Positions 8,596-17,363 of a stretch of DNA of 64,000 bases are shown piece after piece. The stretch's first letter is position 1. Every line of letters begins with the position of its first letter. The notes beneath the pieces were generated by a model. The model was not told where the DNA came from. It saw only the letters and a program-made list of their open reading frames with translations, and did no database searches. This DNA comes from Amycolatopsis sp. AA4 (GTDB lineage Bacteria > Actinomycetota > Actinomycetes > Mycobacteriales > Pseudonocardiaceae), in contig NZ_CP024896.1 of assembly GCF_002796545.1 (NCBI RefSeq), positions 1 to 64,000 of the forward strand, in the 5' to 3' direction. The translations under genes and the position numbers were made by a program.

Positions 8596-9578
8596 CAGGG
8601 GCCTCCCGGGGCTTGCGTGGGCAGGAACGTGACCGCGGACGGCATGAGCCCGACGTTGCGGATCTTCGAGATCTTCACCGGGACGCCGTCCTGCTGGGCT
8701 TCGACCATCTGCCCGCCGCCGAGGGACATCGCCACGTGGTGGATGGTGGCCGGGTCGTTGGTGTTGTAGGCCCAGAACAGCAGGTCGCCGCGGCGCGCCT
8801 GGCCGACCGGGACGCGGGCGCCTGCCCGGAACTGCTGGGCCGAGGTTCGCGGCAGCGTGATCCCGGCCTGCTGGTAGGAGCGCAGCATCAGACCGGAGCA
8901 GTCGAAGGCCCCGGGCCCGGTCGCGCCCCACTGGTAGGGCTTGCCCTGCTGCGCCAGCGCGAAGACGACGGCGGCCTCCATGCGGCCCGCGTCCAGCGCG
9001 GACGGCCCGCACACGTCGGCGACGCCGCCGGGCGGCGCGCCCGCGGCGGGCGGGACGGCATCGCCGTTCTGCGCGATGACCGCCGCGGCGAAGGCTTCCC
9101 AGCGGTGGTAGCGCTCGGGGAATCCGCTGCGCTCGACCCGCTGGGCGGCGTCGCCGGTGCGCATCGACTGCCACCCCGGGACCGCGATCAGCACCGAGTA
9201 CCACTTGTTGACCTGGTAGGTGACGTCACGCAGCTGGGCGGGCGTGCCCCAGCCCATGCTGGGGCGCATCTGGAACACCCCGATCGAATCGCGGTCGCCG
9301 TCGGGGAGGTTCCGCAGCTCGGACTCGGTTTTCCCGGCCTGGATCGCAGACTGCCATGCCTGGGGCGGCAGGCCTCGCTGCTTGCCGATCCCGATGATCG
9401 AGGCGACGATCGACCGCTGGTCCGGGGTCAGCGCGGCCGCCGCTCCCTTCGGGTCGACGGGTGCATACGATCCGCCGCCGCAGCCCTGGCCGGGCTGCGG
9501 GTTGTTCCCCGAGGACGCGAACATCGTCAGCGGCAACGCCAGCAGCAGCGCGAACAACCCGCCCACGGCCCACTTCAT
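8595..9578 (-). CDS. NlpC/P60 peptidoglycan hydrolase with lytic-transglycosylase-like domain
   Basis: 327 aa with an N-terminal membrane segment (residues 4-20). The middle region (about 60-170) looks like a transglycosylase-type domain (SIIGIGKQRGLP, IGVFQMRPSMGWG). The C-terminal NlpC/P60 domain shows the catalytic Cys in FDCSGLM, a following RGDLLFW and the His in IHHVAMSL. It should open the peptidoglycan locally for the mating channel, the job of VirB1-like proteins. Overlaps both neighbours (TGATG on each side). Confidence 0.88.
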   Translation of the reverse strand: MKWAVGGLFALLLALPLTMFASSGNNPQPGQGCGGGSYAPVDPKGAAAALTPDQRSIVASIIGIGKQRGLPPQAWQSAIQAGKTESELRNLPDGDRDSIGVFQMRPSMGWGTPAQLRDVTYQVNKWYSVLIAVPGWQSMRTGDAAQRVERSGFPERYHRWEAFAAAVIAQNGDAVPPAAGAPPGGVADVCGPSALDAGRMEAAVVFALAQQGKPYQWGATGPGAFDCSGLMLRSYQQAGITLPRTSAQQFRAGARVPVGQARRGDLLFWAYNTNDPATIHHVAMSLGGGQMVEAQQDGVPVKISKIRNVGLMPSAVTFLPTQAPGGP

Positions 9579-11167
9579 CAGCGGCCTCCCGCCGAGGCCG
9601 GAGCCGCGTCGGCTGCGGGGACGGCGTACAGGTGCTCGGCGTTCCCGTCGCGCGCCACCAGGTACGCGGTGGTCCCCCGCACCGCGCCCGGCGCGCCCGG
9701 GACGGACGTGCCGCCGGTTCGCCCGGCGGCCAGCGCCTGCGTGCTCGCCGCGGTCAGCCCTGCGGGGGTGGCAGCGACGGCCGTGCCGTCGACGGTGCCG
9801 AACGCGGCGGCGTCGCCGACGACGCTGGTCTGCCACCCGGTCGGCAGCGACGTGGTCTTCCCGAGGTCGAGATCCACGATCGAGGTGCCGTAGATGCCCC
9901 AGTGCCCGGAGGGAGCCGCCGGGGCCAAGGCGGACGTCGTGCCGGCCGCGACCTGCGCCTGCGGCACCGGCGTACTGGTCCACAGAGGCTCGCCGCCGGC
10001 GACCGGGAAGGCCCTCAGCACGACCGTGCCCGACGCCGCGCCTGGCGGTGCGTAGGCGAGCACGATCGCCCGTTCGGTGGCCCCGGCGACCGACGAGAAC
10101 GTCGCACCTGCCGGTGCTGCCACCGGGATCGGGTCCCCCGCGACGGCGTCGGACGTGATGCGCCACAGCTGTCCCGGCGCGGCCGCGGCCACCAGGGCGC
10201 CGTCGGCGGTCGGGAACAACGGGGTCGCGCCCGAGGGCAGCACCCGCGCGACGAGGTCCTGGCCCTGGACGACCAGAACGTGCTGTCCGCCGTTGTCGTC
10301 GGTCACCATCGGACCGGTCGGCGTCACCCGGACACGAGCGCTGGAAGACGGAAGTTTCGCGGTCAGCAGGGACCGGCCGGTGGCCGGATCCCACGCCTGG
10401 ATTTCCGAGGAGGACGCGGCGACGACCGCCGGTGCGCCGCCGATCCGGGTGAGGGCCGGTCCGGTCTGCACCGTTCCGCCGAGCCCTGCCGACCACAGCC
10501 GGGCGCCGGTCGCGGCGCTGTAGGCGACCACCGAGCTCTTGCCCGGCGCGAACACGCGCAGCTCGTCGGCCGCGACCTGGGAGGCCGGGTTCGGGCTGTT
10601 GGCCTCGACCGGAGCCGACCACGTCGCGACCCGGGACCAGCCTGCTGGGCCCGCTACCGGAAGCTCGGTCGCCACAGGTTCCGGTAGCGCGGGGGCCGCG
10701 GACTCCGACGGAGCCGGACGCTGCAGGATCAGCACGGCCGCGACCAAGGCCACGGCCAGGGTCAGCGCCACGCCAGCGGCGGCGATCAGCACAGCACGGC
10801 GCGGCCGGCGGGTCTTCCGGGGCGACCGCAGGGCCGTCGCATCGTAGGTCTGGCCGTCGTCGGTCACGACCGTCTCCCACACCGCGCCCGACAGATCCTC
10901 GCCCTTGGCGCGGATCGCCCGACCCGGGCGCAGCGCAGCCTTGCGCGCGACCTCGCGGATCAGCTGCGCCCGCACCTCGGCGAGGTCGCCGGACACGGCC
11001 ACGACCGCGCCGTCGACCAGACCTCGCACCGTGCCGTCGACGGCACCCGGCTCGGCCTCCAGCCGAATCCGCACCACCGGGTACACCGGCACCGTCGCCG
11101 GGTCGAACCCCGCCCCTCCCGGCGCGGTCCCCCTGCGGGACGGGCCGCTTTCCCTGGTCGGGCCCAT
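9578..11167 (-). CDS. Membrane-anchored PQQ-like beta-propeller protein, first gene of mating operon
   Basis: 529 aa. A soluble N-terminal part of about 120 residues is followed by one transmembrane helix (about 122-147) and a long extracytoplasmic region with repeated blades (VVAYSAATGARLWSAGL, EIQAWDPATGRSLL). This is the sequence pattern of PQQ-binding-like propellers, here most likely a protein scaffold rather than a quinoprotein. It opens the operon, downstream of the AT-rich promoter region at 11168-11328. Function in conjugation is inferred from position. Confidence 0.75.
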   Translation of the reverse strand: MGPTRESGPSRRGTAPGGAGFDPATVPVYPVVRIRLEAEPGAVDGTVRGLVDGAVVAVSGDLAEVRAQLIREVARKAALRPGRAIRAKGEDLSGAVWETVVTDDGQTYDATALRSPRKTRRPRRAVLIAAAGVALTLAVALVAAVLILQRPAPSESAAPALPEPVATELPVAGPAGWSRVATWSAPVEANSPNPASQVAADELRVFAPGKSSVVAYSAATGARLWSAGLGGTVQTGPALTRIGGAPAVVAASSSEIQAWDPATGRSLLTAKLPSSSARVRVTPTGPMVTDDNGGQHVLVVQGQDLVARVLPSGATPLFPTADGALVAAAAPGQLWRITSDAVAGDPIPVAAPAGATFSSVAGATERAIVLAYAPPGAASGTVVLRAFPVAGGEPLWTSTPVPQAQVAAGTTSALAPAAPSGHWGIYGTSIVDLDLGKTTSLPTGWQTSVVGDAAAFGTVDGTAVAATPAGLTAASTQALAAGRTGGTSVPGAPGAVRGTTAYLVARDGNAEHLYAVPAADAAPASAGGR

Positions 11168-11229
11168 GATCTCCTCCTCTCGCCCAGCCGGTCCTGATCA
11201 GTTGCTCCGGGACGGCCGTCGCGACGCTC

Positions 11230-11310
11230 CCCGGAACCCCCATCGGCAATGTAACATTATTAGCATTGATTGATAGTTCATATTGTTAGATAACTGGGGT
11301 TGCGGCCGAC
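11230..11310. promoter_or_regulatory. AT-rich divergent promoter region of mating operon and XRE gene
   Basis: In otherwise ~70% GC DNA this stretch is strongly AT-rich and lies between the divergent mating operon (start 11167) and the XRE regulator (start 11329). It contains the odd-length palindrome AATGTAACATT and several TA-rich candidate -10 boxes. It is the natural place for the XRE protein to control transfer genes. No exact -35/-10 pair is claimed. Confidence 0.5.
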
Positions 11311-11328
11311 ACGGAAAGGGACGGCGGG

Positions 11329-11874
11329 ATGATGGGCGACGACGTGACGCGGCGGCGACCAAGGATGCGACGGGTGACACTCGCGAGACTGCCGGGGTTC
11401 TCCCCGCGCCGACTGCGCTCCGAACGCGAGCGGCGCGGCCTGTCGATCCTGGACCTGGCGGACCTGATCGGCACGACCCGCAGCTCGGTGCACAAATGGG
11501 AGGCCGGCGACGTCTCGCCGGACCCGCGGCACGCGAAGAAGGCCGCCGACGTCCTCGGCATACCGCTGCGGGAGCTGACCGACCTCGACGACGAGCAGAT
11601 CGGGCTCGCCGAGCGGAGAGCCCTCCAGGGGCTGACCGCCCGCGACCTCAGCCGCAAGAGCGGGATCGACGGCGCAACCCTCAGCCACATCGAGAGCGGC
11701 CACCGGCGGCCCAGCGAGCACCAAGCCGCCGCGATCTCCGCGGCCCTCCAGCTCGGGGCGGGAGAACTGCGCACGCTGTGGGAACGCACCCGCCAACGGC
11801 GGATGAGCGAATTGCGGCAACGAGCCGGGCTGGACGGCCGGCGCCACGACGAGAGCGGTACAGCGCAGAGCTGA
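11329..11874 (+). CDS. Tandem double-XRE DNA-binding regulator
   Basis: 181 aa with two consecutive helix-turn-helix domains: the first about residues 26-80 (RERRGLSILDLADLIGTTRSSVHKWE), the second about 95-155 (LTARDLSRKSGIDGATLSHIESG). Each resembles Cro/C1-type domains. It is divergent from the mating operon and so a likely regulator of it. ATG at 11332 or 11368 are alternative starts. A second protein with the same two-domain plan is at 14735. Confidence 0.8.
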   Translation: MMGDDVTRRRPRMRRVTLARLPGFSPRRLRSERERRGLSILDLADLIGTTRSSVHKWEAGDVSPDPRHAKKAADVLGIPLRELTDLDDEQIGLAERRALQGLTARDLSRKSGIDGATLSHIESGHRRPSEHQAAAISAALQLGAGELRTLWERTRQRRMSELRQRAGLDGRRHDESGTAQS

Positions 11875-12295
11875 CCCATCCGACGACAGCGCGGCGGTGA
11901 CGAGCCCTCCCCTCCCCTGAACTCGAATCCCGCCGGTGTCTTTGCCGGTCGTTCCCGGCTCCGCTCGTCCGGCGAGTTCCGGCCCCGCCGGCGGTAGCCT
12001 CCAACGAAGCAAGGACCGGCGCAAAGCCTGGCTCGTGGCCACGTGCCGATCCCGGCAACCGGTCGCGAGGCGGGGCCGAATCCCACCGGATTTTCCGGTC
12101 GAGGCGGGGCCGGAACCGGCCGGAAGAAACACCCCGGCTCCGCGACTGGCTTGGTTCGCGAGGGTGCCGGCAGCGACCGGGAGGACGGCGCATACGCAGG
12201 TCGCGGCCGGGCCTGAAACCGCCCGGCCGCACTCGTCGCACCAAGTGCTGGCCTGCATATGCGCCTTTGTCCTTCCTGGTTGCCGCCGCTCCGGG
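11875..12295. other. 420-bp stretch with no confident gene
   Basis: Contains short repeats such as two GAGGCGGGGCCG copies. On the minus strand a frame opens at ATG 12258 behind AGGAAGGA and begins with a Cys-rich segment (CDECGRAVSGPAATCVC), but it then runs without a stop through the antisense of the XRE gene, so only the first ~40 residues look plausible. I cannot decide between a decayed small zinc-ribbon gene and non-coding DNA. Confidence 0.4.
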
Positions 12296-13045
12296 TCAGG
12301 CTGGTTGGGCGGTGGTGATGAGGTTGTCGGCGTAGCCGAGATCTCCGCCGGCCCACCGGCCGCCGCAGGTGATCAGCAGCAGCGTTTCGGGGCCGGTGCG
12401 CCGGTTGACCTCGCTCGGCAGCCCCGACCTCTTGTCGTAGGCGCGGGTGCCGGTGACCCGGTAGCGGCGCGGCCCGGACCCGGTGGTGGACAGCGTGATG
12501 TCCTGCCCTGGTTCGACCCGGCCGCCCGCCGAGGGCGGCAGCCACCTGCGGGCGAATCCGGCGTGCCCGGCCCAGTTGATGTGCCCGGTCACCACCACGG
12601 CCCCGGTCCCGGAGCCGGGCAGCGCGGAGTCGACCCACCACCCGACCCGGCCCGGGTCTGTCGGCGGATGCAGCGCGCCGCGGCCGGTCGGGGCGATCGT
12701 GTCCACGCTCGCGGCCGACCCGTCGGGCAGGATCAGCCGGTTCGGGGCGTCGCCGGTGTCCGCCCGCGCGGGCACCGGTGCCGGCGCGACCGGTTCGGGC
12801 TCGCCCGGCCCGGGGACCGGCGCGGGGGCGACGGTCACCGGCGGCGGAGCCTGCCGGCCGGACCCGGCCCCGTCACCTGCGGCGGCGGGGCCGGGGGACG
12901 GCGCGGTGACGGCGATCGCGATCCCGGCCGCTACCGTGATGGCTCCGGCGGCCAGCAGCAGCCCTGTCCGGCGGCCGGGCCGCCGCCCGCCCCTGTCGTC
13001 AGCAGGGACGGACGGCGCGCCGCCGCCGTGTTGCTCGGCGGCCAT
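12296..13045 (-). CDS. Class F-type sortase
   Basis: 249 aa. One N-terminal transmembrane helix (about 28-47), a long Pro/Ala linker, then a sortase domain with the catalytic His in VVVTGHINW and Cys in LLLITCGG near the C-terminus. Class F sortases of actinobacteria have this layout. It starts 5 bases after the stop of the adjacent surface protein gene, so the pair is probably one transcript and the surface protein its substrate, though no clear LPXTG is visible there. Acts on the outer face of the membrane. Confidence 0.82.
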   Translation of the reverse strand: MAAEQHGGGAPSVPADDRGGRRPGRRTGLLLAAGAITVAAGIAIAVTAPSPGPAAAGDGAGSGRQAPPPVTVAPAPVPGPGEPEPVAPAPVPARADTGDAPNRLILPDGSAASVDTIAPTGRGALHPPTDPGRVGWWVDSALPGSGTGAVVVTGHINWAGHAGFARRWLPPSAGGRVEPGQDITLSTTGSGPRRYRVTGTRAYDKRSGLPSEVNRRTGPETLLLITCGGRWAGGDLGYADNLITTAQPA

Positions 13046-13049
13046 CCCG

Positions 13050-13743
13050 TTACTCCGCCGCCGCCGCGGCAGCGGCGGAGACCGGTCCGGCGGTGACCTG
13101 CCGCACGACCACGTGCTCGCGGACGCGGTCCTGGGTGCGGACCACGATCCTGGCGTTGACCAGGTCCACCGCGACGGCCTCGGCCTTCGGGGCGACCGTG
13201 ACCGGCTTCAGCGCGGTGTCGACCTGGTAGCCCTGCGGCGCGACCAGTTCCCTGATCCAGTACCGGCCCGCCGCGAGCCCGCCGGGCACCGCGACCGTCC
13301 CGTCCGGGCCGGTGGTCAGCACCTCGCCCAGGGTCCGGGCGCCGTCCTTGTCCGCGTAGAGCTGCACCTGCGCGCCCGCCAACGGCTGCCTGGTGTCGGC
13401 GTCGAGCTTGCGGACCACCGTGCGCACCGTGTCGGCGAACGCGACGGCCGCGGTCTGCCCGGACTTCAGCTCGACCTTGCGGACCTCGCCCGAGCGCTCC
13501 AGGCCGCCGGGCGCGGACACTTCGCTGACCAGCACGGTTCCCGGCCACGCGTCGACGAGGACCGGCTTGTCCGCGGTGGTCACCTTGTCCGCGATCACCG
13601 TCCCGTCCTGTCCGGTGACCTTCAGGACCGCGCCGGGCACCGGCCGCAGATCCTTGTCTCCCTCGACCACCTTGACCAGCGACAGCGCGGCTTTCTGGGT
13701 CACCTCGCGCGTGTTGCCGCCCGGACCCGGGTGGGCTGGGGCA
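13050..13743 (-). CDS. Cna-B-domain part of surface protein (frameshifted C-terminal part)
   Basis: About 225 aa in a frame different from the N-terminal part. It shows Cna-B/prealbumin-like repeats (LSLVKVVEGDKDLRPVPGA, VVRKLDADTRQPLAGAQVQL, YWIRELVAPQGYQV), the stalk modules of Gram-positive adhesins. It has no start of its own. The frame changes near 13705-13715 within a GCGCGCG run; deleting one CG unit restores TREVTQK in line with the upstream frame. The C-terminus ends in an Ala tract without a recognisable sortase motif. Confidence 0.65.
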
Positions 13744-14584
13744 CCACGACCGCGCGCTGCACGGTGTCCTGCGCGGGCACCCGCATCCGCACGTCGGTCG
13801 CCGGGGCGGTCGTGCTCGCCGACACCTCCACCGTGCTCCCGGCCGTGCCCGGGGTCACCGGCACCGTCACCGCGCCGTCCGGGCCGGTGCTCGCCTGCGC
13901 CGGGCCGGTCCCTCCCGACACCGCGACCGTCAGGGCCTGGCCGGGCACCGGGTCGCCGGTGGCCGAGGCGACGCGCAGCGTCCACGGCGCGGACTGCCCG
14001 CCCCGCAGCTCGCCCGAGGGCGGGGCCACCGCGACCGTCCACGGGCCGCGCAGCCGGTCACCGGCCGCGCGCAGATCGTCGACGATCTTCCGCACCGGGC
14101 CCGGGGCGGCCCGGTAGTGCAGGCCGTAGTCGTAGCCGACCTCGCGGAAACCCGCGCCCGCGTCCGGCGGGCGCTGCGAACCGGTCAGCTGGTGCAGCAG
14201 GATCGCCACCGCCGCCGACCACTCCGGGCTCTCCGCGTGCGCGCGCCCCGCCTCCAGCCACACCGCCGCCCGCGCCCGGTCCTCCGGCGACAGCGGACCG
14301 CCCCACTTGTCGGTCAGCACCACCGGGTCCGGCAGCCAGCCCGTCGCCGTCGACGGGTTGTTCAACGCGAACTGCACGCACCACGCCTTCGACCCGTCCG
14401 ACAGGACGTAGGTGCCCTCCCAGTCCGCAGCCGCCCGGTTGCCCACATAGGGCTGCGACGGCTGCAGCCACAGCCCCGTGCCCTCGCCCGCCGCCGACGC
14501 GACACCGCCCAACGCAGCCGACCCCGCCGCCATCGTCACGACCGCGACCACCGCCGCGACCACCGGCTTCCACCATCTCTTCAC
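13700..14584 (-). CDS. Secreted thioester-domain surface protein (N-terminal part)
   Basis: 294 aa from GTG 14584 (GTG 14590 also possible; both follow GGAG/GAGG). A signal peptide (WWKPVVAAVVAVVTMAAGSAALG) leads into a domain with AWCVQFALNNP and AAVAILLHQLTG, resembling the Cys-Gln thioester adhesion domains of actinobacterial surface proteins, then an Ig-like region. The frame ends at 13700 only because of the frameshift noted for 13050-13743. Together the parts would make a cell-wall or extracellular adhesin of about 510 aa. Confidence 0.7.
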   Translation of the reverse strand: MKRWWKPVVAAVVAVVTMAAGSAALGGVASAAGEGTGLWLQPSQPYVGNRAAADWEGTYVLSDGSKAWCVQFALNNPSTATGWLPDPVVLTDKWGGPLSPEDRARAAVWLEAGRAHAESPEWSAAVAILLHQLTGSQRPPDAGAGFREVGYDYGLHYRAAPGPVRKIVDDLRAAGDRLRGPWTVAVAPPSGELRGGQSAPWTLRVASATGDPVPGQALTVAVSGGTGPAQASTGPDGAVTVPVTPGTAGSTVEVSASTTAPATDVRMRVPAQDTVQRAVVVPQPTRVRAATRAR

Positions 14585-14630
14585 AACCACTGCCTCATCT
14601 CCATCCGAATCCCCGGCCCGAACAGCCGGA

Positions 14631-14659
14631 ACTCTACAATAAAACTCTACAATAAAACT
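14631..14659. promoter_or_regulatory. Tandem repeat (ACTCTACAATAAA)x2 between divergent genes
   Basis: Two perfect head-to-tail 13-bp copies (14631-14643 and 14644-14656) plus a partial third, in AT-rich sequence between the surface protein gene (minus) and the double-XRE gene (plus). Likely operator for the XRE product or part of overlapping promoters. Confidence 0.5.
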
Positions 14660-14734
14660 GCACCTCGCACCTGCGCGCCGGGGCTGCGCGGTGAAGCGCG
14701 GAGGAGGGATAATGCGTCCCATGAGGGGGCACGC

Positions 14735-15181
14735 ATGAGCATCGGCGTCCGCCGGGGGTTCGACCCCGAGGCGCTGGCGGCGGCCCGCCGCCAGCGCGGC
14801 CTGTCCCGCGGCGACCTCGCCCGCCTGGCCGACATCTCCCCCGCGGCCGTGGCCTCCCTGGAGACCGGCCGCCGGCAACCTCAGGTGGACAGCCTCGCGC
14901 GGATCGCCGCCGCACTCGGAATCGCGGTGCGAGACCTCGTGCCGATCCCCGACGAGCAGCGGCACCTCAGCGACCTGCGCGTCCACGCCGGCCTCACCCA
15001 AGCCGCACTCGCCGCCGCGATCGGGGTCTCCCCCACCCGCCTCGGCGCGCTCGAACGCGCCGAGCAGGCCCTCGCCGACGACCTCGCCCGCCGCCTCGCC
15101 GACGCCCTCAGCGTCAGCCCCTCAACGATCCGGGCCGCCTGGACCCGCGCCCGCGCCAGACCCTCCCGCACCCCTGCGTAG
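14735..15181 (+). CDS. Tandem double-XRE DNA-binding regulator
   Basis: 148 aa with two Cro/C1-type helix-turn-helix domains: residues ~9-63 (RQRGLSRGDLARLADISPAA) and ~72-130 (VHAGLTQAALAAAIGVSPTR). GGGGG lies 5-6 bases before the ATG. It is divergent from the surface protein/sortase genes, with a tandem operator-like repeat between them, so control of that pair is the simplest proposal. Architecture matches the protein at 11329. Confidence 0.8.
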   Translation: MSIGVRRGFDPEALAAARRQRGLSRGDLARLADISPAAVASLETGRRQPQVDSLARIAAALGIAVRDLVPIPDEQRHLSDLRVHAGLTQAALAAAIGVSPTRLGALERAEQALADDLARRLADALSVSPSTIRAAWTRARARPSRTPA

Positions 15182-15405
15182 TCCCACGCCCTCTCTTCGC
15201 CCCAGGCTCCGCGCCTGCCCCTGCGGGCAGCCAGGAGCCCCGGCTCCGGGCGCGCTCCGGACGATCGCGGCGCACCTTTCCCACCTGCGGCGTCCGTCAG
15301 TCGAACAGTCATTCCCGCGGTCCCTCCCCCTGGTCTTCGGAAGCCCCCTTGCCTCGCTGGTGTCCGAGAAGTTTTCGCGACCGCGCGTAGGCGATCAACT
15401 ACTAT

Positions 15406-15435
15406 TGCCAGGGGTATGACTGCCAGGGGTATGAC
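15406..15435. repeat. Perfect tandem 15-bp repeat upstream of XRE gene
   Basis: TGCCAGGGGTATGAC occurs twice without a gap. It lies in the ~340-bp interval 15182-15521, which holds no convincing gene, about 90 bases before the XRE/MmyB-like start. A regulator binding site is the most likely use. Confidence 0.6.
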
Positions 15436-15521
15436 TGGAACTATCAGGCGACGCGGTGATTTGCCTGCCTCGTTCAGGCGAACGGCGGTTGTGCGATCAC
15501 GTAAAGTAGGGGGACAGCGCG

Positions 15522-16394
15522 GTGCGTAGTCGCGAGAGGTTGAGCGGCAGTGATGCAAATCACACGCCTGGCCCTCTTGAACCGCCTTCGTTCGGGGGGT
15601 ATTTGCGGCATCTGCGGACGACTGACGCCGCGGGGTTTCCGGCCGGTGCGCCCGCCCGGCCGCGGCCTCGGATGAGCCGGGACGACCTCGCCGCGGCAGC
15701 CGGTGTCAGCACCGGGTACGTGATCAAGCTGGAACAGCGGCTCGGGAACCCATCCGCGGACATCGTGGACCGGTTGGCTGACGCTCTGCACTGCTCGCCT
15801 GTCGAGCGCCAGCACCTGCACGACCTGGCGACGGCGCAGCTGCCGGGCGCGGCCACGGCGCGGGCCGGGTACCGGCCGCCGGAGATCACCGACGTGATGA
15901 AGCAGATGGTCGACAACCTTGTCCCGCAGCTGGCGGGGTACGTCGACGACGCGTGGAACGTCCTCTACGCGAACAGCGAATACGCGAGGATTTTCCGCGG
16001 CATCACCCGCGTCGGCAACGTGCTGGCCTGGTTTTTCGGGGTGCCGGAGTCGCGGGCGATCATGGTGGAGTGGGAGACCGAGGCCCGGCTTACCGTCGCG
16101 TGGCTGCGCGGGCTGATGGCGCGTCGCCCGGCGGAGCCGATGTTCGAGCAGGTTCTGGAGGCGTTGGCGGGCTACCCGGATTTCCGTGCCATGTGGGAGC
16201 GCCAGGAGCTGCTGATGGGCCGCCACACCCAGCACATGCGGGTGCGCGACCTCGACCGAGGCACCGAGTTCGTCCTGCTTGCCCAGGTGCACAAGGCTCC
16301 CGACCCGACGGTGCCGGTGCAGATGTACCTCGGGACCCGCTCCCCGGACCCCGGCGCGGCGGACGCCTCCGGCGCCGAGCGCTCTCGCCCCTAG
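15522..16394 (+). CDS. XRE regulator with MmyB-like ligand-binding domain
   Basis: 290 aa from GTG 15522, preceded by AGGGGGA. N-terminal helix-turn-helix (MSRDDLAAAAGVSTGYVIKLEQ, roughly residues 50-105) and a C-terminal domain (WNVLYANSEYARIF, NVLAWFFGVPESR, VAWLRGLM) of the MmyB type, a PAS-like fold thought to bind a small hydrophobic ligand in this family. Convergent with the alpha/beta hydrolase gene 11 bases away. Ligand and targets unknown. Confidence 0.85.
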   Translation: MRSRERLSGSDANHTPGPLEPPSFGGYLRHLRTTDAAGFPAGAPARPRPRMSRDDLAAAAGVSTGYVIKLEQRLGNPSADIVDRLADALHCSPVERQHLHDLATAQLPGAATARAGYRPPEITDVMKQMVDNLVPQLAGYVDDAWNVLYANSEYARIFRGITRVGNVLAWFFGVPESRAIMVEWETEARLTVAWLRGLMARRPAEPMFEQVLEALAGYPDFRAMWERQELLMGRHTQHMRVRDLDRGTEFVLLAQVHKAPDPTVPVQMYLGTRSPDPGAADASGAERSRP

Positions 16395-16405
16395 GCTGCC
16401 GCTGG

Positions 16406-17209
16406 TCAGCGGAGGGCCGCTCCCGCAGTGGTTAGCCGTGGCCGGAACGCCGTCAGCGCCGCGATCACCTGGCCGGGGTGGGTCAGCGTCGGTGTGTGGG
16501 CGGCTCCGTCGATGACGGTCACCCCGCTCGCGCCGGGCAGCCGCCGGTCGAGCAGCTGCATCCGGTCGTAGGGCAGGCTGTGGTCCTGCGACCCCCACAT
16601 CAGCAGCGCGGGGCAGGCGATTTCGCCGAGCCGCCCGGACACGTCGTCGCGTTCCATCAAGCACCGTGCCGGAGCGCCCAGCGGCAGGCTCCTCTGCTGC
16701 CACGTCTGGCGCCATTGCCGTTCCAACGCCGGGTCGCCCAGCAGCTGCGCGGCCAGCGGCCCGGTCAGCTCGTCGGCAGGGCCGTGCTGGTCAAGCGCAG
16801 CGAACAGCCGCTCGTATCCGGCCCGGTCGTCCGGGTCGCACGGCGTGGCCTCGGTATCCATCAGCACCAGGCCCTCGACCCGCTCCGGAGCCAGCAGCGC
16901 CGCCCGCAACGCGATAAACCCGCCCTGGCTGATCCCGCCTGCCACCGCCCGTTCCAGCCCGAGCGCGTCCAGCAGGCCCAGCAGGTCCCGAGCCAGGTCC
17001 CAGTAATCGAACGGCTGCCCGTCGTCGGCGGTGCCGCCGTGCCCGCGCGCGTCCCATCCGATCACCCGCCACTCGCGCCCCAGCCCGGCGGCCAGCGGCG
17101 CGAACACCGTGGAATCGAGGAAAAACCCGTGCCCGAGCACCAGCGGAATCCCGTCGCCGCCGGTGTCCTCATAGGACAGCTCGCGTCCGTTCGCCCGCAC
17201 CGATGCCAT
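16406..17209 (-). CDS. Alpha/beta-hydrolase
   Basis: 267 aa from ATG 17209. Shows the oxyanion motif LGHGFFLDS, nucleophile elbow GGISQGG, catalytic Asp in MWGSQDHSLP and His in DGAAHTPTL, so a complete Ser-Asp-His triad. Substrate cannot be told: such enzymes include esterases, C-C hydrolases and menaquinone-pathway MenH-like proteins. The next gene on the same strand is menB, which makes a MenH-like reading tempting, but the two are 150 bp apart and the motif set is generic. Confidence 0.85.
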   Translation of the reverse strand: MASVRANGRELSYEDTGGDGIPLVLGHGFFLDSTVFAPLAAGLGREWRVIGWDARGHGGTADDGQPFDYWDLARDLLGLLDALGLERAVAGGISQGGFIALRAALLAPERVEGLVLMDTEATPCDPDDRAGYERLFAALDQHGPADELTGPLAAQLLGDPALERQWRQTWQQRSLPLGAPARCLMERDDVSGRLGEIACPALLMWGSQDHSLPYDRMQLLDRRLPGASGVTVIDGAAHTPTLTHPGQVIAALTAFRPRLTTAGAALR

Positions 17210-17363
17210 GCCCCGCCCCCAGTTCCTCGTCTCCGACAACGTCCCCGCGAGCATCCCCGCCACGTGCCGACGGATCAAGGCACCCTGCCGCACTTCCGGA
17301 CAACGCCACATTCCGGAGCCCGGAAACCTGGACCGTCGCCGAGCACACGAGGGACGACCTATC

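Noticed and set aside
16406..17209. Calling the alpha/beta hydrolase menH
   Set aside because: Adjacent to menB, but motifs are generic and no MenH-specific residues could be confirmed.
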